Source of the DNA: Desulfuromonadales bacterium
GTDB lineage: Bacteria; Desulfobacterota; Desulfuromonadia; Desulfuromonadales; BM103
Assembly (NCBI GenBank): GCA_014860225.1
Contig: JACZKE010000060.1
Location: 248,001 to 312,000, forward strand
Direction: 5' to 3'
DNA: 64,000 nt
A program made the position numbers and the translations under genes. A model generated the notes under the pieces. It was not told where the DNA came from and did not search any database. It saw only the letters and a program-made list of their open reading frames with translations. Shown here one piece after another: positions 16,775-24,796 of the stretch. Each line of letters starts with the position of its first letter. The stretch's first letter is position 1.

Positions 16775-17704
16775 ATGTTGGTACGAAAACAGTATTCATT
16801 GGAGAATGGTGAGGATTGCCCAGCTTGTCAGAAATCGGTTCGGCAGGTCGAGTACCTTTATCGCCGGGACGACTTTAAGGCAAAGCTTTTTAAATGCGAT
16901 GAGTGCAGTCTGCTGTTTGCTCGACCTGTCTTTATTGAAGAGCTCACCGAGCGACAGATGGACGGTGTGGATGATTCAGAAATGTTCGGAAGTCCCACAC
17001 TCAAGTCAATCTATACCAGTTGGTTCCTGAAGAAGGAGTTGCGGGAAGTAAGGAGAAAACTCAAGGTTGACAATCCTACTCTACTCGATATCGGTTGTGG
17101 GACCGGATGGACAACGGCATTCTGGAGGGACAACGGCTTTATTGCCCATGGCCTTGAACCTTCAATTACTCGGTCGACGCATGCAAGGGATCGGTATAGC
17201 CTGACAGTTTTCAATGATTACGTTGAGAATTATGAAGCGGAAAATCTTTACGACGTTATCCTTTTGCGTCATTCTCTGGAACATTTTGAAAGCCCTGTCG
17301 ATGTTTTAGGAAAGATTCACAAGCTCCTGGCTGATGATGGCCTGATTCTCCTGGTAGTACCGAATATTGATTGTCTGGGGAGGGTTATGTTCGGAACAGA
17401 TTGGTCTTGGGTTCTGCCATGGCACTGCAATTTCTTCAATCCAGAATCTATCCGAAATGTTTTGTATTATACTGGATTTTCAGATATCAATCTGTACCAA
17501 ACACCATCTCCTCTCTATTTTTTCGAGAGTTTGGACCGCAAGTTAAATATCCGACTTTTTACGGCACTGAAAAGGAAGTTTCGAGTGCCTCTCTTGCTAG
17601 CTTCGGCGCCCTTTGCATTGCTAGGATTGATGTTGGGTATGGGAGATAACATAACAGTTGTTGCTCGTAAAAAGCATTCACTGGAAACTGTTTCTTGTAA
17701 CTAG
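16775..17704 (+). CDS. Methyltransferase with N-terminal zinc ribbon
   Basis: About 309 residues. An N-terminal Cys4 zinc ribbon ('CPACQ' and 'FKCDECSLLF') precedes a class I methyltransferase core with 'LLDIGCGTGWTTAFW', 'YDVILLRHSLEHFESP' and 'DDGLILLVVPNID'. This architecture is common among sugar C- or O-methyltransferases in surface-glycan loci. The track starts at a TTG at 16691; the ATG at 16775 has AGGAAG eight bases upstream and begins just before the zinc ribbon, so I choose it. It is the last gene of the glycan cluster, 284 bp after the DUF115 copy, and may have its own promoter. Confidence 0.82.
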   Translation: MLVRKQYSLENGEDCPACQKSVRQVEYLYRRDDFKAKLFKCDECSLLFARPVFIEELTERQMDGVDDSEMFGSPTLKSIYTSWFLKKELREVRRKLKVDNPTLLDIGCGTGWTTAFWRDNGFIAHGLEPSITRSTHARDRYSLTVFNDYVENYEAENLYDVILLRHSLEHFESPVDVLGKIHKLLADDGLILLVVPNIDCLGRVMFGTDWSWVLPWHCNFFNPESIRNVLYYTGFSDINLYQTPSPLYFFESLDRKLNIRLFTALKRKFRVPLLLASAPFALLGLMLGMGDNITVVARKKHSLETVSCN

Positions 17705-17874
17705 TCGTCCCTGAAAAATTCGATATATCGCCCTCAGGCGAGACTCGACTGTAACTGCAAATCTTGTTCAGGAAGACCCGCTATCGTCCTGACGGCCCAA
17801 TGGGGCCAGATGAACGGCATCAGCAATGCTTTGAGCAGTTCCAGCTCTTTGAAAATAAGCCAAAGAAACATGTA

Positions 17875-17896
17875 GGGTCAAATCTTTGATGTTGAC
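17875..17896 (+). repeat. Left inverted repeat of the REP-transposase element
   Basis: GGGTCAAATCTTTGATGTTG(AC) matches the complement of 18897-18918 at 21 of 22 positions. It lies 29 bp upstream of the transposase start and may be the recognition end of the element. Confidence 0.85.
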
Positions 17897-17925
17897 AAAT
17901 CCAATCCTCCCAGGTAGAAGAGGGC

Positions 17926-18915
17926 ATGGCCAGACCGTTACGTATTCAATATGCCGGTGCTGTTTATCATGTTATGTGTCGGGGAAACGACCGGCAGGAA
18001 ATTTTTCTTGATGATGAGGATCGTACTACATTTCTTCGTATCCTCTCCCGGTCTTTCAATATCTATTCGGTTAAGCTTCATGCCTATGTTCTGATGCCGA
18101 ACCATTTTCATTTGCTGGTGGAAACTCCTCTTGGCAATCTTGCCGAATTCATGCGTCAATTCAATATCACCTATACCAGCTACTTTAATCGCCAACACAA
18201 GCGTGTGGGGCATCTCTATCAGGGCAGGTACAAGAGCATCCTGGTCGAGAAAGCCTCTTATCTTGGTATGGCTTCTCGCTACATCCATTTAAATCCGATC
18301 AGGTCAAAATCATTGGAGCAGGTTTCTGCAACTGAAAAGTATGAAAGTCTCATCAAATACCCATGGAGCAGCCTCCCCGGTTATCTTGGCAAGGATAAGC
18401 AGCAAGTGATGGTGGATTATGCTCTGGTGTTGGCAGATTATGGAGGTCAGACCAAAAAAGGTTTGGATCTGTACCGAAAACAACTCCTTGCCGACATTGA
18501 GGATGGTCTAGATCTGAAAGACGAGGTTTTCGGTCAGAGCATACTTGGCAGTGATCGTTTCATCGAACTGATCAATAGTGAATTTCTTGAAGCCGGTCCG
18601 GTGCGGGAACAACCGGCGGCGCGGTCTTTAAGACAATATCAGCAGCAAGCAGTGATACTTGCTGCCATCGAAAGGGAGACTGGGCAGAACCTTGCGGCAC
18701 TGATAACAGGCAAGGGCGAACTGCGCCGGGTCGCGATGGATTTGCTCTACCGTTTTGGCGGACTCAAGGGGCCGGCAATCGGTGCGTTGTTCGGAATCGA
18801 TTACAGCGTTGTGAGTCAGGAGCGAAAACGGTTGCGCGAGCGGCTTGGTCGTGACCCTGAACTTGAGGGGCTGATGCAGAGATTGGAACGTGAATTGTCA
18901 ACAACAAAGATTTGA
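17926..18915 (+). CDS. REP-associated Y1 transposase with DnaA-like C-terminal helices
   Basis: A 329-residue protein. The N-terminal Y1_Tnp domain starts 'MARPLRIQYAGAVYHVMCRG' and has the HUH-like metal motif 'LMPNHFHLLVE' near residue 60. The candidate catalytic Tyr lies in 'FNITYTSYFNRQH', followed by 'VGHLYQGRYKSILVE' and 'YIHLNPIR'. The C-terminal part, 'DLLYRFGGLKGPAIGALFG' onward, resembles the DnaA-type helix-turn-helix found in longer members. Such proteins nick single-stranded DNA at REP-like hairpins. The ORF is intact and full length. Confidence 0.92.
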   Translation: MARPLRIQYAGAVYHVMCRGNDRQEIFLDDEDRTTFLRILSRSFNIYSVKLHAYVLMPNHFHLLVETPLGNLAEFMRQFNITYTSYFNRQHKRVGHLYQGRYKSILVEKASYLGMASRYIHLNPIRSKSLEQVSATEKYESLIKYPWSSLPGYLGKDKQQVMVDYALVLADYGGQTKKGLDLYRKQLLADIEDGLDLKDEVFGQSILGSDRFIELINSEFLEAGPVREQPAARSLRQYQQQAVILAAIERETGQNLAALITGKGELRRVAMDLLYRFGGLKGPAIGALFGIDYSVVSQERKRLRERLGRDPELEGLMQRLERELSTTKI

Positions 18916-18918
18916 CCC
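18897..18918 (-). repeat. Right inverted repeat of the REP-transposase element
   Basis: The complement reads GGGTCAAATCTTTGTTGTTG(AC), one mismatch from 17875-17896. It spans the last codons and the stop of the transposase. Confidence 0.85.
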
Positions 18919-18995
18919 TTGGGTTCCCTTGGGTCTTCAGCTTGACAAGACAAATACTCCGCCCTACAGTGTCAAGCGGGTTGCATTCAGAGTCG

Positions 18996-19439
18996 ATGGG
19001 TGAGGAAATGGAACAGCTGATGTCGGTCGAAAATGCCCTTGCTACTATAAAATCACTGCTTGCGCAAAATCCGTATGTGAAAGTTGCTTACCTTTTCGGC
19101 TCTTGTGCGCGGGGTGATGTTGGGCCTTTGAGTGATGTCGATATCGCGGTCTTGCTGGATGGCCGGATCTCCCCGTTTGAATTCCGCTTGCGACTGTCAG
19201 CGTCTCTAGCCCAGGCGTTGGGGTCGGAGAGTTTTGATCTGGTTACTCTTAATGATGCTCCATTGCTTTTAAAGTATGAAGTGGTTCGCGGCGGTCGGGT
19301 GATCAAGGAAGATAAAAAGAAACGCGTCACCTTTGAAACACGGGTCCTCAGCGAGTATCTTGACACGGCTTACTTGCGACGTACCCAACGAGCCTATCTT
19401 AAAGAGCAGTTGGCACAGGGAGGCGCTTTTGGTCAATAA
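18996..19439 (+). CDS. mntA: MntA-like minimal nucleotidyltransferase (antitoxin)
   Basis: About 147 residues with the GSx10DxD signature of minimal nucleotidyltransferases in 'GSCARGDVGPLSDVDIAVLL'. In characterised pairs, MntA adds AMP to the HEPN toxin HepT and so silences it. The track extends to 18912, inside the REP element; ATGs at 18996, 19008 and 19020 are all possible and the choice is uncertain. The C-terminal segment after 'GGRVIKEDKKKRVTFE' is longer than the bare domain. It overlaps hepT by 11 bp, the normal order and coupling for this system. Confidence 0.85.
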   Translation: MGEEMEQLMSVENALATIKSLLAQNPYVKVAYLFGSCARGDVGPLSDVDIAVLLDGRISPFEFRLRLSASLAQALGSESFDLVTLNDAPLLLKYEVVRGGRVIKEDKKKRVTFETRVLSEYLDTAYLRRTQRAYLKEQLAQGGAFGQ

Positions 19440-19842
19440 AGCGATTCTGGCGGAGCGACTGGATCGGTTGAGGGAATACCTCGGTATCCTGGAAACTGTT
19501 CAGCGACATGATATGAAGAGCTTTGTCCAGGATCCTTTTATTCATGGTGCGGCTGAACGCTACCTTCATCTGGCCATTGAGTGCCTGCTGGATATCGGCA
19601 ACCATGTTATTTCCGACAGGGGTTATCCCAAGCCTGAAAGTTATGCAGATATTTTCCGGATTCTTGCTGACAATGGGGTCGTACCCAAAGACCAGCTTGA
19701 CGAACTTGCCGGAATGGCGGCTTTTCGAAATGTGTTGGTTCATGACTATCTTCGGTTGGATCGGGAAAAGGTCTATCACATCCTTATTGAGAAGGTGCAA
19801 CTACTGCAAAAAATGGGGCAGCTTTTTTCCGGGTTGCTTTGA
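19429..19842 (+). CDS. hepT: HepT-like HEPN-domain toxin
   Basis: A 137-residue HEPN protein. The RNase motif R-x4-H-x-Y is complete in 'RNVLVHDYLRLD', the Tyr being the known AMPylation target in HepT. 'LHLAIECLLDIGNHVISDRG' is the matching central block of DUF86 proteins. The track start at 19333 lies well inside mntA; the TTG at 19429 has GGGAGG just upstream, gives the usual length, and is preferred. HepT enzymes cleave RNA when not modified by MntA. The pair looks intact. Confidence 0.87.
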   Translation: MVNKAILAERLDRLREYLGILETVQRHDMKSFVQDPFIHGAAERYLHLAIECLLDIGNHVISDRGYPKPESYADIFRILADNGVVPKDQLDELAGMAAFRNVLVHDYLRLDREKVYHILIEKVQLLQKMGQLFSGLL

Positions 19843-19953
19843 CATAAGCCGGAATCCCCAGGCCACGTTGACATCCTCGACTTTGCTTGTTTTAAAAGCT
19901 CGCGACTCCTCTCCTCTACCTCTTCACCCCCTGCCGCCTGCCTTCAAGTTGTC

Positions 19954-19998
19954 TTGCTTTCATGGTTTGGATTGTGTAAAATATGATTCAATCATATT
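19954..19998 (+). promoter_or_regulatory. Promoter and palindromic operator of the Phd/VapC pair
   Basis: TTGCTT at 19954-19959 and TAAAAT at 19977-19982 are spaced 17 bp. Overlapping the -10 is a perfect palindrome, AATATGATT-C-AATCATATT (19980-19998), ending 13 bp before the antitoxin ATG. This position is right for autorepression by the antitoxin or the complex. Confidence 0.8.
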
Positions 19999-20011
19999 CT
20001 CAGGAGTGACT

Positions 20012-20284
20012 ATGCGAACGATTACTGCCACTGAATTAGCACGCAATCTTCGACAGGTGCTAGACCGTCTGGCAACGGAACCGGAAGAAATCATTATTGA
20101 ACGGAACAATCGCCAGATTGGTCGCTTGCTCCCTGGGCCTGGAAGCATGACGGCTTTAGAGGCAATGGCCGATCTGTACCGTACCCTTCCGGAAGCAGCC
20201 GGCCATGATTGGTTGCAGGATAGTCGGAAAACAGATCTGGGTGAAACTTTGGCAGCAGAGAGCCGTGATCCATGGGATTCCTGA
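20012..20284 (+). CDS. Phd/YefM-family antitoxin
   Basis: A 90-residue protein, hidden in the track inside the long ORF 19523-20284. The ATG at 20012 follows CAGGAGT and opens the typical antitoxin fold 'MRTITATELARNLRQVLDRL' with 'EEIIIERNNRQIGRLLPG', which matches the DNA-binding N-terminal half of Phd/YefM proteins. The C-terminal tail would wrap the toxin. The upstream palindrome supports autoregulation. It overlaps the PIN toxin gene by 13 bp. Confidence 0.85.
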   Translation: MRTITATELARNLRQVLDRLATEPEEIIIERNNRQIGRLLPGPGSMTALEAMADLYRTLPEAAGHDWLQDSRKTDLGETLAAESRDPWDS

Positions 20285-20676
20285 TTGACACCTGTATCTG
20301 GATCGATGTTGAGCAGGGGGTTCTGGCACCTGCTGACATCGCCTCTGTTACGGGGAATGCGCCAGTTTTCCTCTCACCGGTGACTCTGGCCGAAATGAAA
20401 TTTGGCGCGGAGATCGCAAAGGATCCTGATGTGCGGCAAAAGCGACTGTCCGCTTTGCGCCGTCTGCAGCACAAACCTCTTTTGATGATCGATGCGGCAA
20501 CTGGAATTACCTTTGGAGAGTTGGTTGCTGCCCTCAAGTTGCAAGGCAAGGGCCATCGGCAGCGGGTGCAGGATCTCTGGTTGGCGAGTCAGGCGGTACA
20601 GCATGGGTTTACTCTTCTGACCCGTAATGGTAAGGATTTTGCAGATATTCCTGGTCTTGTATTGGTGGTCTTGTAA
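20272..20676 (+). CDS. vapC: VapC-like PIN-domain toxin
   Basis: A 134-residue PIN-domain RNase. The first acidic residue is in 'FLIDTCIWIDVE', the conserved Glu is in 'VTLAEMKFGAEI', and later acidic positions lie in 'QDLWLASQAVQHGFTLLTRN' and 'KDFADI', giving a complete Mg-binding site. VapC toxins cut tRNA or rRNA when free of antitoxin. Length and order (antitoxin first, overlapping) are standard. It is the last accessory gene before the core GT9/pil region. Confidence 0.9.
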   Translation: MGFLIDTCIWIDVEQGVLAPADIASVTGNAPVFLSPVTLAEMKFGAEIAKDPDVRQKRLSALRRLQHKPLLMIDAATGITFGELVAALKLQGKGHRQRVQDLWLASQAVQHGFTLLTRNGKDFADIPGLVLVVL

Positions 20677-20696
20677 CAGGTTTACTTTTGAATGTT

Positions 20697-21797
20697 ATGT
20701 TTCTGAAAAAACTTGATGAGGCTATTGGCTCCTTTCTGGCCCGCTTGTGGCCACGGCCGAAACAACCGGGACTTTTGCCTGTGCCTGTTTCCAGCATGCT
20801 GCTGATCCGCCCTGGCGGCATCGGCGACGCGGTGTTGCTGGTCCCGGTGATCGAACATCTGTGGGACCTGTTTCCTGCGGCGCGTATCGTGGTTCTCGCT
20901 GAAAAGCGCAACTCTGGGGCTTTTGCCCTCTGCCCGGGGATCGACCGGATTTTGTGTTACGATCGGCCGCGTGAACTGTTTGCGGCACTTGCCAGCAGCT
21001 ATGATGTGGTGATTGACACCGAACAGTGGCATCGACTCTCCGCATTGGTTGCCCGCTCCACCCGCTCGTGGCTGAAGATCGGTTATGCAACCAATGAGCG
21101 GCGACGATTGTTCACGCACCCGGTAGACTACAGTCACGACAACTATGAGCAGAACAGCTTTTTTGAGCTGTTGAAGCCTCTGGGGATCGAACCGCCGGCG
21201 ACGATCCCGCCTGCTTTTCTGGCCATTCCCGCCAGTGATCAGGAGACTGCCGACAAACTGCTCGGGACGGTTTCGGAACAACCTTTTGTCGTGATCTTTC
21301 CTGGCGCGAGCATCCCGGAACGGTGCTGGGGTGCTGAGAAGTTTCAGCAGTTGGCGATCCGGTTTCTCGACGAGGGGTTTGCCGTTGTTGTCGTCGGCGG
21401 AAAGCAGGAAATTGCCGCGGGGAATGCAATTGCAGCTGGCAGCAGCGCTTTGAACCTTGCCGACAAGACCTCTTTATCCGGGACTGCCGGCATATTGAAG
21501 AGATCACAGTTGCTGGTCAGTGGCGATTCCGGCGTGCTGCATCTCGGGGTTGGCCTGGGAAAACCGACCGTCTCGCTGTTCGGCCCGGGCATTGCCGCCA
21601 AGTGGGCTCCACGCGGGGAACAGCATATTGTCATCAACCACAAGCTGCCTTGCTCTCCCTGTACCCGATTCGGTACGACGCCACCCTGTCCGATCGGCGC
21701 TAAGTGTATTCAGGATATTACCGTCGACGAGGTTTGTATGGCTGCACAGGAGTTGTTGAATTTGCAGCAGAAAAAGGTGAATTCCGATGCAGTCTGA
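20697..21797 (+). CDS. Glycosyltransferase family 9 (heptosyltransferase-like)
   Basis: About 366 residues. The family start 'MLLIRPGGIGDAVLLVPVIE' lies near residue 36, followed by 'VVIDTEQWHRLSALVARST', 'VIFPGASIPERCWGAEKF' and the donor-site block 'LVSGDSGVLHLGVGLGKPTV' with 'SLFGPGIAAKWAP'. These are the marks of ADP-heptose:LPS transferases that build the inner core; the exact donor is unproven. A 'PCSPCTRFG...CPIGAKC' cysteine cluster near the end is common in the group. TTG 20688 is an alternative start. It overlaps pilD by 11 bp. Confidence 0.87.
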   Translation: MFLKKLDEAIGSFLARLWPRPKQPGLLPVPVSSMLLIRPGGIGDAVLLVPVIEHLWDLFPAARIVVLAEKRNSGAFALCPGIDRILCYDRPRELFAALASSYDVVIDTEQWHRLSALVARSTRSWLKIGYATNERRRLFTHPVDYSHDNYEQNSFFELLKPLGIEPPATIPPAFLAIPASDQETADKLLGTVSEQPFVVIFPGASIPERCWGAEKFQQLAIRFLDEGFAVVVVGGKQEIAAGNAIAAGSSALNLADKTSLSGTAGILKRSQLLVSGDSGVLHLGVGLGKPTVSLFGPGIAAKWAPRGEQHIVINHKLPCSPCTRFGTTPPCPIGAKCIQDITVDEVCMAAQELLNLQQKKVNSDAV

Positions 21798-22596
21798 ATA
21801 TTATTTTTTTCTGGCTGCAACCTTTGTTCTGGGTGCCGTCATCGGCTCCTTCCTCAACGTCTGCATTTATCGCATTCCGGAAGGCATCTCGATCGTCAGC
21901 CCGCGTTCACGCTGCCCGCAGTGCGGAACGCCGATCCGCTGGTATCACAACATCCCGATCCTGAGTTGGCTGTTGCTCAAAGGCCGATGTGCCTACTGCG
22001 GTGTCAAGGTCTCCGCGCGCTATCTGCTGGTTGAGGCTCTTACCGGAGGCCTGTTCGCGCTGTTTTTCTACCGCTTTGCATTTCACCCGGTGACTCCGGT
22101 CATCCTGCTTTTGGTCGCACTTCTGGTGGTGATCACCTTCATTGACCTGGATCACCAGATTATTCCTGACGTCATCAGTCTGCCCGGGATTCCGATCGGC
22201 TTTTTCTGCTCATTCTTGGTGCCGTGGGTCTCCTGGCAAGGGTCTCTGCTCGGTATTGTCCTTGGCGGGGGTTCTCTGTTGACGATAGCCCTCGGCTATG
22301 AACTGCTGACCAAAAAGGAGGGCATGGGATTTGGTGATGTCAAGTTGCTGGCCATGTTGGGAGCCTTCCTCGGCTGGACTGCGATCTTCCCGATTATCTT
22401 TATCGGCTCCCTGCTGGGCACTCTGGTCGGGATTCCTCTCATGCTGATCAAGAAGGCTGACGGCAAGCTTGCCGTGCCTTTTGGTCCCTTCCTCGCTGCC
22501 GGTGCCTTGATCCATATCTTCTTCGTGCAACATTTCGACCCGATCATGCGTTGGTATGCCGATATGCTGCAGCAATTATGGCTTTCCTTCTGGTAA
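21787..22596 (+). CDS. pilD: Prepilin peptidase/N-methyltransferase
   Basis: A 269-residue inner-membrane aspartic protease that trims leader peptides of type IV pilins and pseudopilins and methylates the new N-terminus. The N-terminal domain has the zinc-type cysteines 'CPQCGTPIRWYHNIPILSW' and 'CAYCGVKVS'. The peptidase Asp residues lie in 'FIDLDHQIIPD' and the GxGD motif 'GMGFGDVKLL'. About seven hydrophobic segments are visible. Length matches bifunctional PilD rather than the short archaeal form. It serves the pil operon that follows 540 bp downstream. Confidence 0.95.
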   Translation: MQSEYYFFLAATFVLGAVIGSFLNVCIYRIPEGISIVSPRSRCPQCGTPIRWYHNIPILSWLLLKGRCAYCGVKVSARYLLVEALTGGLFALFFYRFAFHPVTPVILLLVALLVVITFIDLDHQIIPDVISLPGIPIGFFCSFLVPWVSWQGSLLGIVLGGGSLLTIALGYELLTKKEGMGFGDVKLLAMLGAFLGWTAIFPIIFIGSLLGTLVGIPLMLIKKADGKLAVPFGPFLAAGALIHIFFVQHFDPIMRWYADMLQQLWLSFW

Positions 22597-22761
22597 ATCC
22601 CCTGTTTTTTGTCTGAAAACCTTGATTTTTTCAATTATTTTGCAAAAAAAATTACACTTTATCTTGTGGTTGCCTGTTTGTTGAGGCCCTTGATGTTGTG
22701 CTTAACCCTGCCGTCTGTGGTATTTCTCACCACCATATGGTCGTCATATAGACATAATTGG

Positions 22762-22789
22762 TTGACAATTGTTTTAATAGACATATAAT
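22762..22789 (+). promoter_or_regulatory. Sigma-70 type promoter for the small Xre regulator
   Basis: TTGACA and TATAAT, both perfect consensus boxes, are spaced 16 bp in a very AT-rich stretch about 50 bp upstream of the 22839 gene. A second TATAAT at 22804 lacks a good -35 box. Confidence 0.7.
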
Positions 22790-22838
22790 TAGCCCTAATT
22801 TCGTATAATTATGCTCACTATAACTCAAATGGTAGCCT

Positions 22839-23039
22839 ATGAAAAACCAAATCAAAGAAATCCGTGAAGCCCAATTGATGAGCAAGGCAGAGCTGGCCCG
22901 TAAGGCCGGAGTATCGCCGGTGACCGTCGATCGCCTTGAAAATGGTGCAGAGTGCCGGATGTCTACCAAACGCAAGATTATTCTTGCCCTCGGACTCAAG
23001 CTCACCGACCGCAACGAAGTTTTTCCGGAAGACGAGTGA
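22839..23039 (+). CDS. Small Xre-type helix-turn-helix regulator
   Basis: A 66-residue protein that is little more than one HTH_3 domain: 'IKEIREAQLMSKAELARKAG' and 'VSPVTVDRLENGAECRM' give the two DNA-binding helices. It ends 'LTDRNEVFPEDE'. The gene stands alone between pilD and pilM, behind a consensus-strength promoter. Small regulators of this kind are often found in this spot in Geobacter-type genomes, but a role in pilus control is only inferred from position. Confidence 0.85.
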   Translation: MKNQIKEIREAQLMSKAELARKAGVSPVTVDRLENGAECRMSTKRKIILALGLKLTDRNEVFPEDE

Positions 23040-23043
23040 TAGT

Positions 23044-23059
23044 TGGTATGTTGCTTGCT
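23044..23059 (+). promoter_or_regulatory. Sigma-54 promoter upstream of pilM
   Basis: TGGTATG-TTGC-TTGCT fits the -24/-12 consensus TGGCACG-N4-TTGCW with exact spacing and intact GG and GC dinucleotides. It lies about 75 bp before the pilM start. rpoN itself is in this window. No activator-binding site was identified. Confidence 0.6.
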
Positions 23060-23134
23060 CGTGATCATGGTTGTTCGGTGAACAGAGATCTTTTGCGCTG
23101 CTCGAATCAGTTAGCGGTTTAGCCAGGGGCACAC

Positions 23135-24193
23135 ATGTTATTCCAAAAGAAAAAAGACGTGATTGGCATCGATGTCGGCTCCAGCTCGGTAAAGATGGTC
23201 CATCTTAAGGAGGCTAAGGGCGGATACCAGCTAGCCAGCCTTGGATTGGCCATGCTGCCTGCTGAAGCTATTGTCGATAATGCAATTATGGACTCGAGTT
23301 CGATTGTCGACATCGTCAAGAGTCTGGTGGAAAGCCAGAAGCTCAAGACAAAAAATGTCGCTACTTCGATTTCCGGGCATTCGGTCATTATCCGCAAGAT
23401 TCAATTGCCGATCATGACCGAGGAGGAGATGGAAGCTTCCATTCAGTGGGAGGCTGAACAGTACATTCCCTTCGAAATTTCGGAAGTTAACCTCGATTTC
23501 CAAATCCTGGGTCCTGATGCCAATGATGCCTCTTTGATGAATGTCATTCTGGTGGCTGCCAAAAAGGAGTTTGTCAACGAATACGTGGCGCTCTTCAAGG
23601 AGTGTGGCCTGAATCCGCAGGTTGTCGATATCGACTGTTTTGCTGTCGAGAATGTCTATGAATTAAATTACGGAACGAATGCAGGTGAAATCGTGGCTTT
23701 GATCGATATGGGCGCGAGTTCCATGAACGTCAATGTGCTGCGTGGCGGCATGTCAGTCTTCACCCGTGACATTCAGGTGGGCGGCAACGCATACAACGAG
23801 GAAATTCAGAAGCGTCTGGGGTTGAACAACGAAGAGGCGGAAATTGTTAAGCTCGGTGGAGAGGTTGCAGATGTGACTGCTGAGGCGGTTGCCGAAGTCA
23901 TGGCAGATGCAACGGAGAGTTTAACCCAGGAAGTACAGCGCTCAATCGACTTCTTCTCAGCAACTTCTGCAGACGAGAAGGTCCACAAAGTGTTTATAAC
24001 CGGCGGCGTTTCCAAGATTCCGGAAGTCAGAAGTTCGCTGGAACACCGACTTGGCGTAGAAGTGCATGTGATTGATCCCTGGCGGCAGATTGCCTTCAGT
24101 GAAAAAGATTTTGATCTTGAATACCTGCAGGCTATGGGCCCTGTCTATACTGTAGCTGCCGGCCTGGCCATGAGAAGGATGGGAGACAGATGA
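23135..24193 (+). CDS. pilM: Type IV pilus assembly protein PilM
   Basis: A 352-residue actin-like cytoplasmic protein. 'VIGIDVGSSSVKMVHLKEA' is the phosphate-1 type loop, 'IVALIDMGASSMNVNVLRGG' the second, and 'VHKVFITGGVSKIPEVRSSL' the third nucleotide-contact block of the ASKHA fold. PilM binds the PilN N-terminus and links the inner-membrane alignment complex to the motor ATPases. It is the first gene of pilMNOPQ, sharing ATGA with pilN. Length is normal. Confidence 0.95.
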   Translation: MLFQKKKDVIGIDVGSSSVKMVHLKEAKGGYQLASLGLAMLPAEAIVDNAIMDSSSIVDIVKSLVESQKLKTKNVATSISGHSVIIRKIQLPIMTEEEMEASIQWEAEQYIPFEISEVNLDFQILGPDANDASLMNVILVAAKKEFVNEYVALFKECGLNPQVVDIDCFAVENVYELNYGTNAGEIVALIDMGASSMNVNVLRGGMSVFTRDIQVGGNAYNEEIQKRLGLNNEEAEIVKLGGEVADVTAEAVAEVMADATESLTQEVQRSIDFFSATSADEKVHKVFITGGVSKIPEVRSSLEHRLGVEVHVIDPWRQIAFSEKDFDLEYLQAMGPVYTVAAGLAMRRMGDR

Positions 24194-24741
24194 TCCGTAT
24201 AAACCTTCTGCCCGTAAAGGCTGCCCAAAAGAAAGAGATGCTCAAGGGCCAGCTGATGGTCGTTATTCTGGCATTGATTGTTACTGCAGGGCTTTGCGGC
24301 GCGGCCTATACGTATATTGCCGGCGAAGTCGAGGCCAGGCAAGAGCGGATTGACCAGAAAAAAGCAGAGATCTCCCAGCTGATGAAGAAAATTGGCGAGG
24401 TGAACCAGTTCAAGAAGCGCCAGGAGGCATTGCGCGCCAAGCTGGACGTCCTCGATCAACTGAAAGCCGCGAGAGTCGGTCCTGTCTACATACTGGATGC
24501 ACTGTATAGGGCTCTCCCCGATAAGTTGTGGTTGACCAAATTACAGCTGGGTTCGAATCAGGCAAATATCAGCGGGATCGGAGTCAATGAGGAAACCGTC
24601 GCGCTTTTTATGAAAAACCTTGAAGCGTCGGATTTTTTTGAAGGGGTGGAGCTTAAAGTCACCAAGCAGATCGTGCAGGATAATATAAAGTTCCAGCAGT
24701 TTGATTTGAGTTGCAGAACCAAAAACACAAAATCAGATTAA
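24190..24741 (+). CDS. pilN: Type IV pilus assembly protein PilN
   Basis: A 183-residue bitopic inner-membrane protein. The conserved PilM-binding start 'MIRINLLPVKAAQKKEM' is followed by one membrane helix ('LMVVILALIVTAGLCGAAYT'), a coiled-coil stretch and a ferredoxin-like periplasmic domain. With PilO it forms the periplasmic heterodimer of the alignment complex. The overlap with pilM and the 55-bp gap to pilO fit a single operon. Confidence 0.94.
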   Translation: MIRINLLPVKAAQKKEMLKGQLMVVILALIVTAGLCGAAYTYIAGEVEARQERIDQKKAEISQLMKKIGEVNQFKKRQEALRAKLDVLDQLKAARVGPVYILDALYRALPDKLWLTKLQLGSNQANISGIGVNEETVALFMKNLEASDFFEGVELKVTKQIVQDNIKFQQFDLSCRTKNTKSD

Positions 24742-24796
24742 TAAACAATCGCTGCCGGACCTGTTTTATCCTGACAGCCAGGGAGAACGTTAGTCG

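Larger units (their letters stand above)
17875..18918 (+). mobile_element. REP-associated tyrosine transposase element
   Basis: A 1044-bp unit made of one Y1 transposase gene between 22-bp near-perfect inverted repeats. The right repeat overlaps the end of the gene and includes its stop codon. I see no target duplication, as expected of HUH/Y1 enzymes. It lies between the glycan cluster and two toxin-antitoxin-type pairs. Confidence 0.82.

Noticed and set aside
17734-17871. Minus-strand 45-aa ORF upstream of the REP transposase
   Set aside because: It looks protein-like in part, but has no RBS, family or paralogue to support it.
20682-21281. Minus-strand ORF of 199 aa inside the GT9 gene
   Set aside because: It is an antisense shadow in GC-rich sequence; the plus-strand gene has clear GT9 motifs.
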